Below, in pieces: positions 6,181 to 13,420 of a stretch of DNA of 27,651 nucleotides. The notes under the pieces were generated by a model. It made no database searches and was not told the DNA's origin. It saw only the letters and a list, made by a program, of their open reading frames with translations. How positions within the stretch are numbered: position 1 is the first letter of the stretch; every line of letters begins with the position of its first letter. Source of the DNA: a virus. The position numbers and the translations under genes are program-made. Location of the stretch: positions 1 through 27,651 of IMG/VR virus record IMGVR_UViG_3300008267_000845; one strand, written 5' to 3'.

Positions 6181-6404
6181 AAGCTGGTGCCTTAGTTAAA
6201 GTTGAAATATTGACACCCGGTTTATCAGTATATTCTTACGGTATTTTACTTGACGATGAAGCACATGACCTATATGACGGCAGAGAAAAATATAAAAAGA
6301 TATGGGTTTTTAAGTATCCTGAATCATATGGAGAAATGGAACCAAAAAACATGTTAATTCAAGAAGAACGCATAACTCACATTAAGACGTTTGAGGATTG
6401 GTGA
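6177..6404 (+). CDS. small SH3-like protein, 75 aa (distant paralogue)
   Basis: I start this gene at the ATGA overlap (6177), not at an earlier in-frame ATG inside the previous gene. It starts MKAGALVKVEILTPGLSVYS, then YGILLDDEAHDLYDG, KIWVFKYPESYGEMEPKNM and LIQEERITHI. AGALVKVE at the N-terminus and the order of hydrophobic strands match the family at 1223-3632, although this copy stands about 2.5 kb away from them. The centre is strongly charged. Function unknown. Confidence 0.6.
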   Translation: MKAGALVKVEILTPGLSVYSYGILLDDEAHDLYDGREKYKKIWVFKYPESYGEMEPKNMLIQEERITHIKTFEDW

Positions 6405-6405
6405 G

Positions 6406-6413
6406 ACTAAATA
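6406..6413 (+). promoter_or_regulatory. possible T4-type late promoter box
   Basis: ACTAAATA resembles the TATAAATA late promoter of T4-like phages and lies 35 bases before the ATG at 6449. A similar TCTAAATA occurs before the gene at 10822. In such AT-rich DNA, chance matches are likely. Confidence 0.25.
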
Positions 6414-6448
6414 TTTTAACGGGTATTTATGCTCGTTAAGGAGTCAAT

Positions 6449-6610
6449 ATGTTTCTTCCAGCTATTGTTGAAAAGTTGAAGAAAGAAAAAGAATTACCAA
6501 TTGAAAAATGTTTAGAACTCCCAAATTATCAACAAGAATATACAGAATTTAATAAAAAAAACGAAGAAAAAGAAAAAAAAGAAACAGTAATACATATCCA
6601 AATATACTAA
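6449..6610 (+). CDS. small charged protein, 53 aa
   Basis: An ideal ribosome binding site (TTAAGGAG) lies eight bases before ATG 6449. The product begins MFLPAIVEKLKKEKELPIEK and continues with CLELPNYQQEYTEF, a lysine/glutamate-rich stretch, and a hydrophobic end (TVIHIQIY). The layout of hydrophobic start, charged helix and short hydrophobic strand at the C-terminus recalls short conserved phage peptides of unknown role. It is the last gene before the terminator at 6636-6671. Confidence 0.65.
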   Translation: MFLPAIVEKLKKEKELPIEKCLELPNYQQEYTEFNKKNEEKEKKETVIHIQIY

Positions 6611-6635
6611 TAAAATTAGAAATTTAAGCTTTAAG

Positions 6636-6671
6636 AAACTACTTATGACATAGCTCGTAAGTAGTTTTTTT
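6636..6671 (+). terminator. intrinsic terminator
   Basis: A perfect 10-bp stem (AAACTACTTA at 6636-6645 with TAAGTAGTTT at 6658-6667), a 12-base loop, and a run of seven T ending at 6671. Confidence 0.85.
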
Positions 6672-6847
6672 ATTACGCACAAAAGCTAGCAGGTTTCGAT
6701 GATAATTTAGATTTATCAAAAACTTCAAATCCGGCGTATGCATCAGAAGATGAAGGCTTGAGAGAAATGGAACGAGATGCTTTTGAACGTGGTAATATGA
6801 TTTTTAGAGATTGGTGTGACGGCAAAAAAATAGAGAGGAAAAATATA
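6671..6847 (+). pseudogene. in-frame gene remnant without a 5' end
   Basis: Directly after the terminator the frame of the next gene is open and reads like protein: YYAQKLAGFDDNLDLSKTSN, then PAYASEDEGLREMERDAFER and GNMIFRDWCDGKKIERKN. There is no start codon before a TTG at 6758 and an ATG at 6767, and an in-frame TAG lies at 6662-6664. The sequence looks like the middle or end of a structural-type phage protein whose 5' part has been lost, with the terminator now at the break. It could instead be an N-terminal extension of the following gene, using TTG 6758. Confidence 0.35.
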
Positions 6848-7327
6848 ATGGCTGAAGAAAAAAAGTTACCAAAAAGTGTTGTAGTAAAAGGACATAAAAT
6901 AGCTAAAAAAATTGCTAAAAATGATGGTGATGTTAATCCATATGCCGTAGGAATGGCCGCTGCAAAAAAACAAGCTGGCATTAAACAAGAAATGGAAATG
7001 CCTGAACTTTCTGAATTAGAAAATAAAGAAGATGCAGATTTAGATAATGACGGTAAACTATCCCCTTATGAAAAGAAACGCGGTGAAGCTATTGAAAAAT
7101 CAATGAAAAAACAAGCTCAAAAACAAGCAAAAGAAGATATGAGAGCAATTCGTGGAAAGGATGTTGTTGAACAAAGCGATTTTGAAACCAAAGAAAAATT
7201 ATCTGAAAACGAAAATCATCCTTATCCAGAACTATTAAAGAAGCAAGAGCGTTTAATGCAAGATGCTTTTAATAAACGTGAAGATATTATTTATCAAGAA
7301 TTAATTCGTAGATTTATTAAAAAATAA
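6848..7327 (+). CDS. EF-hand-like charged protein, 159 aa
   Basis: ATG 6848 has GAGAGGA nine to ten bases upstream, so I prefer it to the in-frame TTG/ATG at 6758/6767. The product starts MAEEKKLPKSVVVKGHKIAK. GDVNPYAVGMAAAKKQAGIK is a conserved-looking block. DADLDNDGKLSPYEKKRGEA at about residues 57-76 matches an EF-hand calcium loop (D-x-D-x-D-G-x-L-x-x-x-E). The remainder is a long charged helix rich in K, Q and E. Function unknown; it opens a block of larger proteins whose genes overlap or nearly abut. Codon use is AT-rich like its neighbours. Confidence 0.6.
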   Translation: MAEEKKLPKSVVVKGHKIAKKIAKNDGDVNPYAVGMAAAKKQAGIKQEMEMPELSELENKEDADLDNDGKLSPYEKKRGEAIEKSMKKQAQKQAKEDMRAIRGKDVVEQSDFETKEKLSENENHPYPELLKKQERLMQDAFNKREDIIYQELIRRFIKK

Positions 7328-7815
7328 TGGCTAAATTTATTATAGAATTTGATTCATCAAGAAAAGACGGTAATAATCAACTATTGCCGTTTTCTCAATT
7401 TGTTCCCGGTATATTATCTTTAAAAAATACAAAAACTGTTTATACATTATTTGTAGGTGAAACAAATAAAAATTCTTTAGTAGATAATATTAGCAGCTTT
7501 AAAACAAACATAAGAATTTATCAAGAATTATTAGGAATAAATCCTGATTTACAGTTACAATTAGAAAATAGTAATGCCTCAAATCCAATTCCAGAACGAG
7601 AAGAATTAATACAAATTCCACAAAAAAACAATCCAGTTACTGGACAAAGAATTCCTTTTAAATTTAATGGGTTGGATGTAAAAAATATACCTTTTATGAA
7701 TTATAAAGTTATGGATAGAATGAAAAGAAATGAAATTATTAATATTCAAAAACTAAATTTATCTAAAATAAAACTTCCTAAAATGTCATTACTAGAAAAA
7801 ATAAAACTAGAATAG
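7327..7815 (+). CDS. hypothetical protein, 162 aa
   Basis: The start overlaps the preceding stop by one base (TAATG). The product begins MAKFIIEFDSSRKDGNNQLL and includes FSQFVPGILSLKNTKTVYTL, which suggests a β-rich N-terminal half, a central KNNPVTGQRIPFKFNGLDVK and a basic helical C-terminus. I recognise no family. It sits between the EF-hand-like protein and the ligase/nucleotidyltransferase and is probably co-expressed with both. Confidence 0.6.
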   Translation: MAKFIIEFDSSRKDGNNQLLPFSQFVPGILSLKNTKTVYTLFVGETNKNSLVDNISSFKTNIRIYQELLGINPDLQLQLENSNASNPIPEREELIQIPQKNNPVTGQRIPFKFNGLDVKNIPFMNYKVMDRMKRNEIINIQKLNLSKIKLPKMSLLEKIKLE

Positions 7816-7825
7816 GAAAAAAATA

Positions 7826-9868
7826 ATGTTAAACGATAATGATCTTTTATTAGAGGGTGGCGCGGCGGGGCATATGAACCATTTATATGATAATGGTGAT
7901 TTGACATTTGCTAAATTAATAGAAATATTTAATGCAGCTGCTGAAGGCAAGCTAGAAGGTACGGAAAAAACTGATGGTCAAAATTTAATGATCTCTTATT
8001 CCGTAAAAGACGGAAGAGCTAAAGGCGTAAGAAATAAAAGCGAAATTAAAGCAGGTGGTCTTAATCCAGAACAATTAGCAGCTAAATTTGCCGATAGAGC
8101 AAATCCAGCATTAAAAGAAACATTTGCGGATGCTTTAAGAGCATTTGAAAAAGCAGTTCATGGCTTGTCACATGAAGAGCAAATAGAGTTATTTGGTCCT
8201 GAAACAAATATTTTTTATAATGCAGAAGTAATGGACCCTAGAACTCCTAATGTTATTAATTATGATACTAAAACATTAGTAATTCATCGTGCAGGACATT
8301 TTGAATTTGATCGTAAAACAGGTGAAAAAACAAATAGAGATTTATCACAAATAGCTTCTAAATTAGAAAAAGTTATTTCTGATATGCAAGATAAGATAAA
8401 GCACGATAATTATGGTGTTCAAATTAATGCAATTAAAAAATTAAAAGGTTTAAGCGATAAACGTCCATTAAATACTGCTGTTAGTAAAATAAATAATTTA
8501 TTATCTTCTGTTAATAGTCATTTAAGAAATCAAAATTTAAATTTAAATACTAGTTCAACAATAGATGATTATATGGTAGCAAGAGTGTATATAATTATTA
8601 GCTCTATTTTATTACGTGGAAAAATAAAATTAAATCCAGTAGCAAAAATGAATATTACTAAAAAAGTTCTTGGCGTTAAGGGAATTTCTAAAAATGACAT
8701 AAAAAAGAAAATTTCTCCTGAAGAATTAGAATTTGCCGAAACTCATTTATTAAATGATAGTAGCAGAAAAGAAATATTAAAAACTGCTATCATTCCTTTA
8801 GAAAGTATTGTTAGCGATTTTGCCGTAGAAATGTTAAAAGGATTACAAAGTACATTTGTAGTTGATAACACTAAAGAAGTTCAAAGATTAAAAGGTGAAT
8901 TACAAAAAGCTATTAATGCAATTGAATCTTCTGGTAATGAAGAAGCAATGACTATCCTTCGTCAACAAATGACTAAATTAAAAAGTGCTGAAAATGTAGA
9001 TGCAGCTGCTGAAGGTTTTGTGTTTGATTACGATGGAGTAACATATAAATTTACTGGTAATTTTGCACCAATGAATCAAATATTAGGATTATTTAAATAT
9101 GGTCGTGGAAATGTTCCGCCCTTACAAAAACTTACAGAAGCTAAAGGCGGTAATAAAATTGCCGTTGTACCGGGTGCTTTTAAGCCTCCACACAAAGGTC
9201 ATCTTTCAATGATTAAAAAATATGCAAAGATGGCAGACAAAGTTGTAATTATGGTATCTCCAATCTCAAGAGACTTACCGAACGGTAAACCAGTTACATT
9301 TGAAATTTCAAAAGCAATTTGGGATATATATTTAAAAGCTGAAAAATTAAATAATAAAGTTGTAGTGATGAATTCTCCATTCAGTTCTCCAGTTCGTGCA
9401 GCATATGAATTTGTTGGTAATAAAGATAACCGTGCTGACTTTGCTCAACCGGGACAAACAATTATTTTAGGAACCAGCACAAAGGGTGGAGATGAATCTC
9501 GTTTTGAAAGAGATGTAACAAAATACGCTAGACCAAATGTTAAAGTAGAAGTAGCACCAATAAAATCAGAAGGAGAAATTAGTGCTACAGATATGCGTGC
9601 TGCTATTGCGGCGGAAGATATAAAATCATTAATGAAATTTTTACCTGATTCAGTTGATAAAAAGAAAACTGCCGGAATGATTATGTCGTTATTTGGTAGT
9701 AAAGAAATAAAATTAGAAAATATAATTTATGATATAATTAATGAATATAAAATAAAAACAGGTAAATATTTTTTATTATCTAAGAAGAAAACTTTTAAAA
9801 AAGAAAATATGAGCGCTGGATTAGTTGCTGGTTACACTGCGCCATTAGTAAAAAAGGCGGATAAATAA
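7826..9868 (+). CDS. fusion of nucleotidyl-ligase-like and HxGH nucleotidyltransferase domains, 680 aa
   Basis: The N-terminal part carries the covalent nucleotidyltransferase (RNA/DNA ligase) motifs in order: E47-K48-T-D-G-Q-N (motif I, KxDG), FYNAEVMDP at 130-138 (motif III), EGFVF at 396-400 (motif IV) and YKFTG at 407-411 (motif V). A helical insert of about 250 residues separates III from IV. The C-terminal part is a cytidylyltransferase-like domain with PGAFKPPHKGHL (H456-x-G-H459) and EISATDMR at 584-591, the ISxTxxR motif. Such domains transfer AMP or CMP, as in NMN or pantetheine-phosphate adenylyltransferases. A role in RNA repair or NAD metabolism is plausible; a virion role is also possible because related proteins occur among phage structural genes. 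The ribosome binding site is weak (GGAAAA). Confidence 0.75.
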   Translation: MLNDNDLLLEGGAAGHMNHLYDNGDLTFAKLIEIFNAAAEGKLEGTEKTDGQNLMISYSVKDGRAKGVRNKSEIKAGGLNPEQLAAKFADRANPALKETFADALRAFEKAVHGLSHEEQIELFGPETNIFYNAEVMDPRTPNVINYDTKTLVIHRAGHFEFDRKTGEKTNRDLSQIASKLEKVISDMQDKIKHDNYGVQINAIKKLKGLSDKRPLNTAVSKINNLLSSVNSHLRNQNLNLNTSSTIDDYMVARVYIIISSILLRGKIKLNPVAKMNITKKVLGVKGISKNDIKKKISPEELEFAETHLLNDSSRKEILKTAIIPLESIVSDFAVEMLKGLQSTFVVDNTKEVQRLKGELQKAINAIESSGNEEAMTILRQQMTKLKSAENVDAAAEGFVFDYDGVTYKFTGNFAPMNQILGLFKYGRGNVPPLQKLTEAKGGNKIAVVPGAFKPPHKGHLSMIKKYAKMADKVVIMVSPISRDLPNGKPVTFEISKAIWDIYLKAEKLNNKVVVMNSPFSSPVRAAYEFVGNKDNRADFAQPGQTIILGTSTKGGDESRFERDVTKYARPNVKVEVAPIKSEGEISATDMRAAIAAEDIKSLMKFLPDSVDKKKTAGMIMSLFGSKEIKLENIIYDIINEYKIKTGKYFLLSKKKTFKKENMSAGLVAGYTAPLVKKADK

Positions 9869-10744
9869 ATGGAACAAATTGACACATTAAGACTTTTCAT
9901 TCGTAGTGTTTTACGCAACATTAAAAAACAACAAAAAATAGAATTACAAACTCAATTATCTGAAGAACGTAATTTACGTAAATCTATTCGTAAAATGCTA
10001 AGAGAAAAACAAGATACTGTACAGCATAATTCTACCGGTATTAATGCATTAGAAAAATTATTAAGTAGCGTTGTTCCAATTATCGAAACTGGCTATAAAG
10101 ATTTAAAAACCGATCAAGCACAAAGACATTCTTTTAAAGCACATATTCTTCGTGCAATACAAAATCTTTTATCCACCGCTTCTGTTTATTTTGCGGCTGA
10201 TAAAAAGGCTAAAGGTACAACACCAGAAGCTTCTCCTGCTGTACCAGTTTTATCACCGCCAGCTGGTGGAGAATTAAAAGAACAAGATGAAGAAGCACCA
10301 GAACAAGATGCAGAAACAAAAACTGGTCCAGAAGCTGATCCGCAATTTATTGATATCGATAAAGATAAAAAGAAAGAAGTAAAACCAAATCCTGTTGATG
10401 CCTTCCAAGCCGTAGAAGGAGAAGACTTGACAGGAAGAAACTTTGCTCTTGAAACTTTTAAGAAAATTCAAAAACAAATTCTTGAAACATATTCGTTATT
10501 ATCAAATGAACAAGACCGCGAAATATTTTATGATTTCCTTATTACAAATGTCAAATTATATTTTGATAAATTTGAAACTGAGCTAGAAGCTAATCCGGCG
10601 GAACCAACAACTCCTGAATATGAGGCAGAAAAAGCAAAGAAAGATGCTTCATTACAAGGTACTGCACCTCCAGCAACAGGTTTAGAAACTTCAACACCAA
10701 CTGCTGACACAGCAGCAGCGCCAGAATTAACTCCACCAGCATAA
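9869..10744 (+). CDS. hypothetical protein with coiled and low-complexity regions, 291 aa
   Basis: The ATG follows the previous stop directly. The N-terminal third is a basic helix (RNLRKSIRKMLREKQDTVQH). A Pro/Ala-rich acidic linker follows (ASPAVPVLSPPAGGELKEQD to about residue 175), then a second helical domain (FKKIQKQILETYSLLSNEQD) and another Pro/Thr/Ala-rich tail ending in APELTPPA. Two small domains joined by disordered linkers are typical of scaffold or core-type phage proteins, but no motif confirms this. It sits in the same transcript as the ligase/nucleotidyltransferase. Confidence 0.6.
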   Translation: MEQIDTLRLFIRSVLRNIKKQQKIELQTQLSEERNLRKSIRKMLREKQDTVQHNSTGINALEKLLSSVVPIIETGYKDLKTDQAQRHSFKAHILRAIQNLLSTASVYFAADKKAKGTTPEASPAVPVLSPPAGGELKEQDEEAPEQDAETKTGPEADPQFIDIDKDKKKEVKPNPVDAFQAVEGEDLTGRNFALETFKKIQKQILETYSLLSNEQDREIFYDFLITNVKLYFDKFETELEANPAEPTTPEYEAEKAKKDASLQGTAPPATGLETSTPTADTAAAPELTPPA

Positions 10745-10793
10745 GAACCAAGAACATGATGGTAAGCTACACTAGCTAAAATTTGTAGTTAAA

Positions 10794-10801
10794 TCTAAAT
10801 A
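10794..10801 (+). promoter_or_regulatory. possible T4-type late promoter box
   Basis: TCTAAATA matches seven of eight bases of TATAAATA and lies 20 bases upstream of the ATG at 10822, in a 77-base gap that shows nothing else. Weak evidence in AT-rich DNA. Confidence 0.3.
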
Positions 10802-10821
10802 TTGTAAAGGAATATAAGAAA

Positions 10822-11112
10822 ATGAATCCAGCAAAACGTAAATTACTTCATAGATTAGAATTACTTCAACAAAAACAACAAGTTGAATTAGTTCAACAAA
10901 AAGTTGAAACAAAAATTGAGGTAAAAAAAGAAACCGTTGTTGTACCTGCTGTTGAAGTTTTACAACCAGTGGTTCAAGAAACTGCTTTAGAACCAGTAGC
11001 TGAATTAGAAATGGGTTTAAAACTAGAAGAAACAAAAATTGAAACTACCTCTACACAAACAACAGAATATAAAAAAGAAAAGAAAAAGAAAAGTACTACA
11101 CAAGATGTTTAG
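10822..11112 (+). CDS. low-complexity charged protein, 96 aa
   Basis: AAAGGAA upstream of ATG 10822 is a clear ribosome binding site. The product begins MNPAKRKLLHRLELLQQKQQ and is a glutamine/valine/glutamate-rich helix (VELVQQKVETKIEVKKETVV) followed by an acidic middle and a lysine-rich tail (YKKEKKKKSTTQDV). This is a probable coiled coil with no recognised domain. Similar short KR-start helical proteins occur in T4-like marine phages near head genes, which is only a loose resemblance. Confidence 0.6.
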   Translation: MNPAKRKLLHRLELLQQKQQVELVQQKVETKIEVKKETVVVPAVEVLQPVVQETALEPVAELEMGLKLEETKIETTSTQTTEYKKEKKKKSTTQDV

Positions 11113-11131
11113 TGTGTTATAGTGGTTGCCT

Positions 11132-11413
11132 ATGAGCCACAGAACATACAAACAAATTGGTGAAGAAATTGGTAGTTTAGTAGATGAAAAAAATGCAGCA
11201 TATGGCAGTTCATTTGCTGAATCATATAAAATCTTGAGCGTCTTATATCCTAATGGTATTCAACCAGAACAATATACAGACGCTCTTGCTATTATAAGAG
11301 TTATAGATAAGTTATTTAGATTAGCAAATAAAAAAGATGCTTTTGGCGAATCTCCTTGGAAAGATATAGCTGGATATGCTATTCTTGGAGTAGCTAATAA
11401 TGAAAAAGAATAA
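11132..11413 (+). CDS. DUF1599-like (nucleotide-modification-associated) protein, 93 aa
   Basis: I start at ATG 11132 rather than at a TTG two codons upstream. The product reads MSHRTYKQIGEEIGSLVDEK, then NAAYGSSFAESYKILSVLYP, YTDALAIIRVIDKLFRLANK and GESPWKDIAGYAILG. The sequence K-x-x-A-Y-G, RVIDKLFRLA and SPWKDIAGYA matches the pattern of the DUF1599 / Nmad1-like family, all-helical proteins proposed to act on modified nucleotides or nucleotide pools. Exact activity is unknown. It overlaps the next gene by 14 bases. Confidence 0.6.
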   Translation: MSHRTYKQIGEEIGSLVDEKNAAYGSSFAESYKILSVLYPNGIQPEQYTDALAIIRVIDKLFRLANKKDAFGESPWKDIAGYAILGVANNEKE

Positions 11414-11798
11414 TTATAAAAATACTTGTAAAGATTATAGTATTAGTAAAGTATTAAGAGAACAAAAAAGAAGTAATGAATACTTTGAAATATTATTAAA
11501 TAATTTAACATTAGAAGAAATAATAGCTTTAAAAATGGAATTAGGATATAAAGCTATTGGTTTTCCATTACATGGCTTTCCAATTTGGAAGAGTACAAAC
11601 TATATAGTAAAAGATGCATTACTTAAATATGCTGTATCTGCTACTCAAACTAAAAGAGAAGCAATGAGATTATTAGGTTTGCCATCTAAAAGATTCTTTA
11701 GATTATTAAAGAAATTTAATATAAATGCATATTTTACTAAACAGGAAAAACAAGAAAATGCTGATTACAGAAATTCAATTAAAGAAGATATATCCTAA
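11400..11798 (+). CDS. Fis-type helix-turn-helix protein, 132 aa
   Basis: The ATG at 11400 lies inside the end of the preceding gene. The N-terminal half (LEEIIALKMELGYKAIGFPL, HGFPIWKSTNYIVKDALLKY) is helical. The C-terminal AVSATQTKREAMRLLGLPSK, RFFRLLKKFNI has the spacing of the HTH_8/Fis-like motif found at the C-terminus of NtrC-type activators (helix, T-K-x-E-A-x-x-x-L-G turn, recognition helix). A DNA-binding regulator is the best guess; target unknown. It overlaps the GH19 remnant by 41 bases. Confidence 0.6.
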   Translation: MKKNNYKNTCKDYSISKVLREQKRSNEYFEILLNNLTLEEIIALKMELGYKAIGFPLHGFPIWKSTNYIVKDALLKYAVSATQTKREAMRLLGLPSKRFFRLLKKFNINAYFTKQEKQENADYRNSIKEDIS

Positions 11799-12268
11799 TA
11801 TAAAAAAAGATAAATTACAAACCTATGTTAAAGCTTTTAATAATGTTTTTCCTACCTATGGCATCAATACCGCTAGAAGGATTGCTGCATTTCTTGGACA
11901 AGTTGGCGTCGAAAGCGGAGAATTAAAATACGATAAAATTATATGAAGGAAGAAAAAATTTAGGTAATACACAAGTCGGTGATGGACCTAAGTTTATTGG
12001 TCGTGGAATTCTTCAGTTGACAGGCAGAGCTAACTATGAGAACATGTCTAAGATATTAGGAGTTGATTTAGTTAATAACCCTGAATTAGCATGCGATCCA
12101 GAAATTAGTACTAAAATTGCTTGTGAATATTTTAAAAAACGCGGCTTGCTAGAATTAGCAGACGAATGGAATTTAGATGAAATAACTAAAAGAGTTAATG
12201 GTACTGCTAAATTACATCACGATATAAGAGTAAAATATAGTGAAAAAGCTTTAGAAATATTAAAATAA
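11758..12268 (+). pseudogene. frameshifted GH19-type endolysin (chitinase-like lysozyme)
   Basis: The first frame from ATG 11758 encodes MLITEIQLKKIYPNIKKDKL, then ARRIAAFLGQVGVESGELKY with the presumed catalytic glutamate (VES), and stops at 11944-11946. The +1 frame then reads YEGRKNLGNTQVGDGPKFIG, RGILQLTGRANYENMSKILG and continues to 12268. YEGR-x-x-LGN and GRGxxQLTGRxNY are hallmark GH19 blocks. A single extra A in the AAAA at 11934-11937 would explain the shift. The linker between ESGEL and YEGR also seems five to ten residues shorter than in relatives, so a small deletion is possible. As it stands, no full enzyme is made unless recoding occurs. Confidence 0.75.
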
Positions 12269-12972
12269 TGATTAAAGTTAAAATTAAAAATAAAATTCAA
12301 GAAATACAAGTTCCCAATAACTTAAAAAAAGATGATTGGCAAAATCACGTTGAGGATTGGAAAAGTTTAGGAAAAATTCTTATTAACAATTCTAATAGAT
12401 TTTCTAAAATCGGCATAAATGTTATGGGTGCAAAAAGATTAGGTTCTGGAGCATTTGGTAATGCATATTTATTAAAAGATGGAAAAGTATTAAAAATAAC
12501 TAAAGATACGGATGAAGCTGTAATAAGTAATTTTTTAATAAATAAAAATGCTGCTTATATAGTTAAAATTTTTAATGTTGTTAAACTGCCAATATTAGAA
12601 TCTGGTGAGCAGATTTATGCGATTTTACAAGAAAAATTATCTCCTTTATCTAGCAATAAAGGAACAATGTTAGAAAATAATATAAAACTTTTAAAAAAAT
12701 TGATTGGCGGTTCTGATCCATTTATTTTTACAAATAAATCTTGGGAAGAAATAAAAAAAATAGTAAATGAAAAAGATACAAAAAATACTATTAATTTTCT
12801 AGAAAAAATTGGTTTTGCAAATATTTGTAATAATTTAAAAGAACTTAAAATAAAATATGTCGATTTTCATTCTGGTAATTTTATGCTTAGAAATGATGGT
12901 ACATTAGTTCTTATAGACATAGGCGCAGATTCAACAAATTTTGGCAGTGAACAGAATATAAAACAAATATAA
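12268..12972 (+). CDS. protein-kinase-like protein, 234 aa
   Basis: ATG overlaps the endolysin remnant's TAA by one base. After about 50 N-terminal residues come a glycine loop (RLGSGAFGNAY, 57-67) and the ATP-binding lysine (GKVLKITK, K76). A hinge-like ILQEKL lies at 119-124, a catalytic loop V198-D-F-H-S-G-N204 has the DxHxxN arrangement, and L215-I-D-I-G219 replaces the DFG. All key kinase positions are present in a short sequence with a compact C-lobe, as in phage and small-molecule kinases. The target could be host proteins, an antibiotic-like small molecule or a sugar. Very AT-rich. Confidence 0.65.
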   Translation: MIKVKIKNKIQEIQVPNNLKKDDWQNHVEDWKSLGKILINNSNRFSKIGINVMGAKRLGSGAFGNAYLLKDGKVLKITKDTDEAVISNFLINKNAAYIVKIFNVVKLPILESGEQIYAILQEKLSPLSSNKGTMLENNIKLLKKLIGGSDPFIFTNKSWEEIKKIVNEKDTKNTINFLEKIGFANICNNLKELKIKYVDFHSGNFMLRNDGTLVLIDIGADSTNFGSEQNIKQI

Positions 12973-12976
12973 TTAT

Positions 12977-13156
12977 ATGAATAATCAATCTTGTAAATCT
13001 TGTGGTTGGCAACATGCTCCAAATATGCACGCTGTCGCACATATTGGTTTTTTCTTTTATTGTAATCGTTGTCATGATACAATAACCAAAGAAGCAAAAA
13101 AGAAACATAAAGAAAGAATGAAAGCATTAGAAGAATTGAATAATAAGCCTGTATAG
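12977..13156 (+). CDS. zinc-ribbon protein, 59 aa
   Basis: The ORF starts MNNQSCKSCGWQHAPNMHAV, with C6-x-x-C9 and a second pair FYCNRCHD (C29-x-x-C32), then a lysine-rich helical tail (KEAKKKHKERMKALEELNNK). The two knuckles would hold one zinc. It ends inside the first ten bases of tRNA-Thr, so the coding sequence and the tRNA overlap by 10 bases. Processing of that tRNA would remove the stop codon and last codons from the mRNA. No strong ribosome binding site. Confidence 0.55.
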   Translation: MNNQSCKSCGWQHAPNMHAVAHIGFFFYCNRCHDTITKEAKKKHKERMKALEELNNKPV

Positions 13157-13218
13157 CACAGTGGTAGTGCAATAGTTTTGTAAACTATAGGTCGGGGGTT
13201 CGAATCCCTCTACAGGCT
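13147..13218 (+). tRNA. tRNA-Thr(UGU)
   Basis: Cloverleaf: acceptor GCCTGTA/TACAGGC, D-stem GCAC/GTGC, anticodon stem ATAGT/ACTAT with loop TTTGTAA (anticodon TGT), T-stem GGGGG/CCCTC with TTCGAAT. CCA is not encoded (TCA follows). First of six clustered tRNAs. Confidence 0.9.
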
Positions 13219-13224
13219 CAGTAA

Positions 13225-13298
13225 CTAGGTGTAGTTCAGTCTGGTGGAACGCTTGGTTTGGGACCAAGAGGCCGCAGGTTCAAATCCTGCCACCTAGA
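13225..13298 (+). tRNA. tRNA-Pro(UGG)
   Basis: Acceptor CTAGGTG/CACCTAG, D-stem GTTC/GAAC, anticodon stem CTTGG/CCAAG with loop TTTGGGA (anticodon TGG), T-stem GCAGG/CCTGC with TTCAAAT. It lies six bases after tRNA-Thr. CCA is not encoded. Confidence 0.9.
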
Positions 13299-13300
13299 TA

Positions 13301-13420
13301 AAATAGAATAAGCGAATGTAGCTCAGTTGGTTAGAGCAGCCGCTTGATAAGCGGCAGGTCAGTGGTTCAAGTCCACTCATTCGCACTGAAAATAGAATAC
13401 GCGAATGTAGCTCAGTTGGT
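13301..13420 (+). repeat. 31-base direct repeats covering the starts of tRNA-Ile and tRNA-Val
   Basis: 13301-13331 and 13390-13420 are identical except at one base (A at 13311, C at 13400). Each copy has eleven bases of leader (AAATAGAATA plus one) followed by the first 20 bases of the tRNA (GCGAATGTAGCTCAGTTGGT). Repeat copies start 89 bases apart, one tRNA unit. This marks a tandem duplication that included non-tRNA leader sequence. Confidence 0.85.
13312..13385 (+). tRNA. tRNA-Ile(GAU)
   Basis: Acceptor GCGAATG/CATTCGC, D-stem GCTC/GAGC, anticodon stem GCCGC/GCGGC with loop TTGATAA (anticodon GAT), perfect T-stem AGTGG/CCACT. All stems are intact, so this is likely the functional parent of the duplicated pair with tRNA-Val. 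Confidence 0.9.

Noticed and set aside
10772-11035. Reverse-strand ORF opposite the charged protein at 10822
   Set aside because: Its leucine/glutamine/valine-rich composition mirrors the repetitive forward gene, and it has no ribosome binding site.
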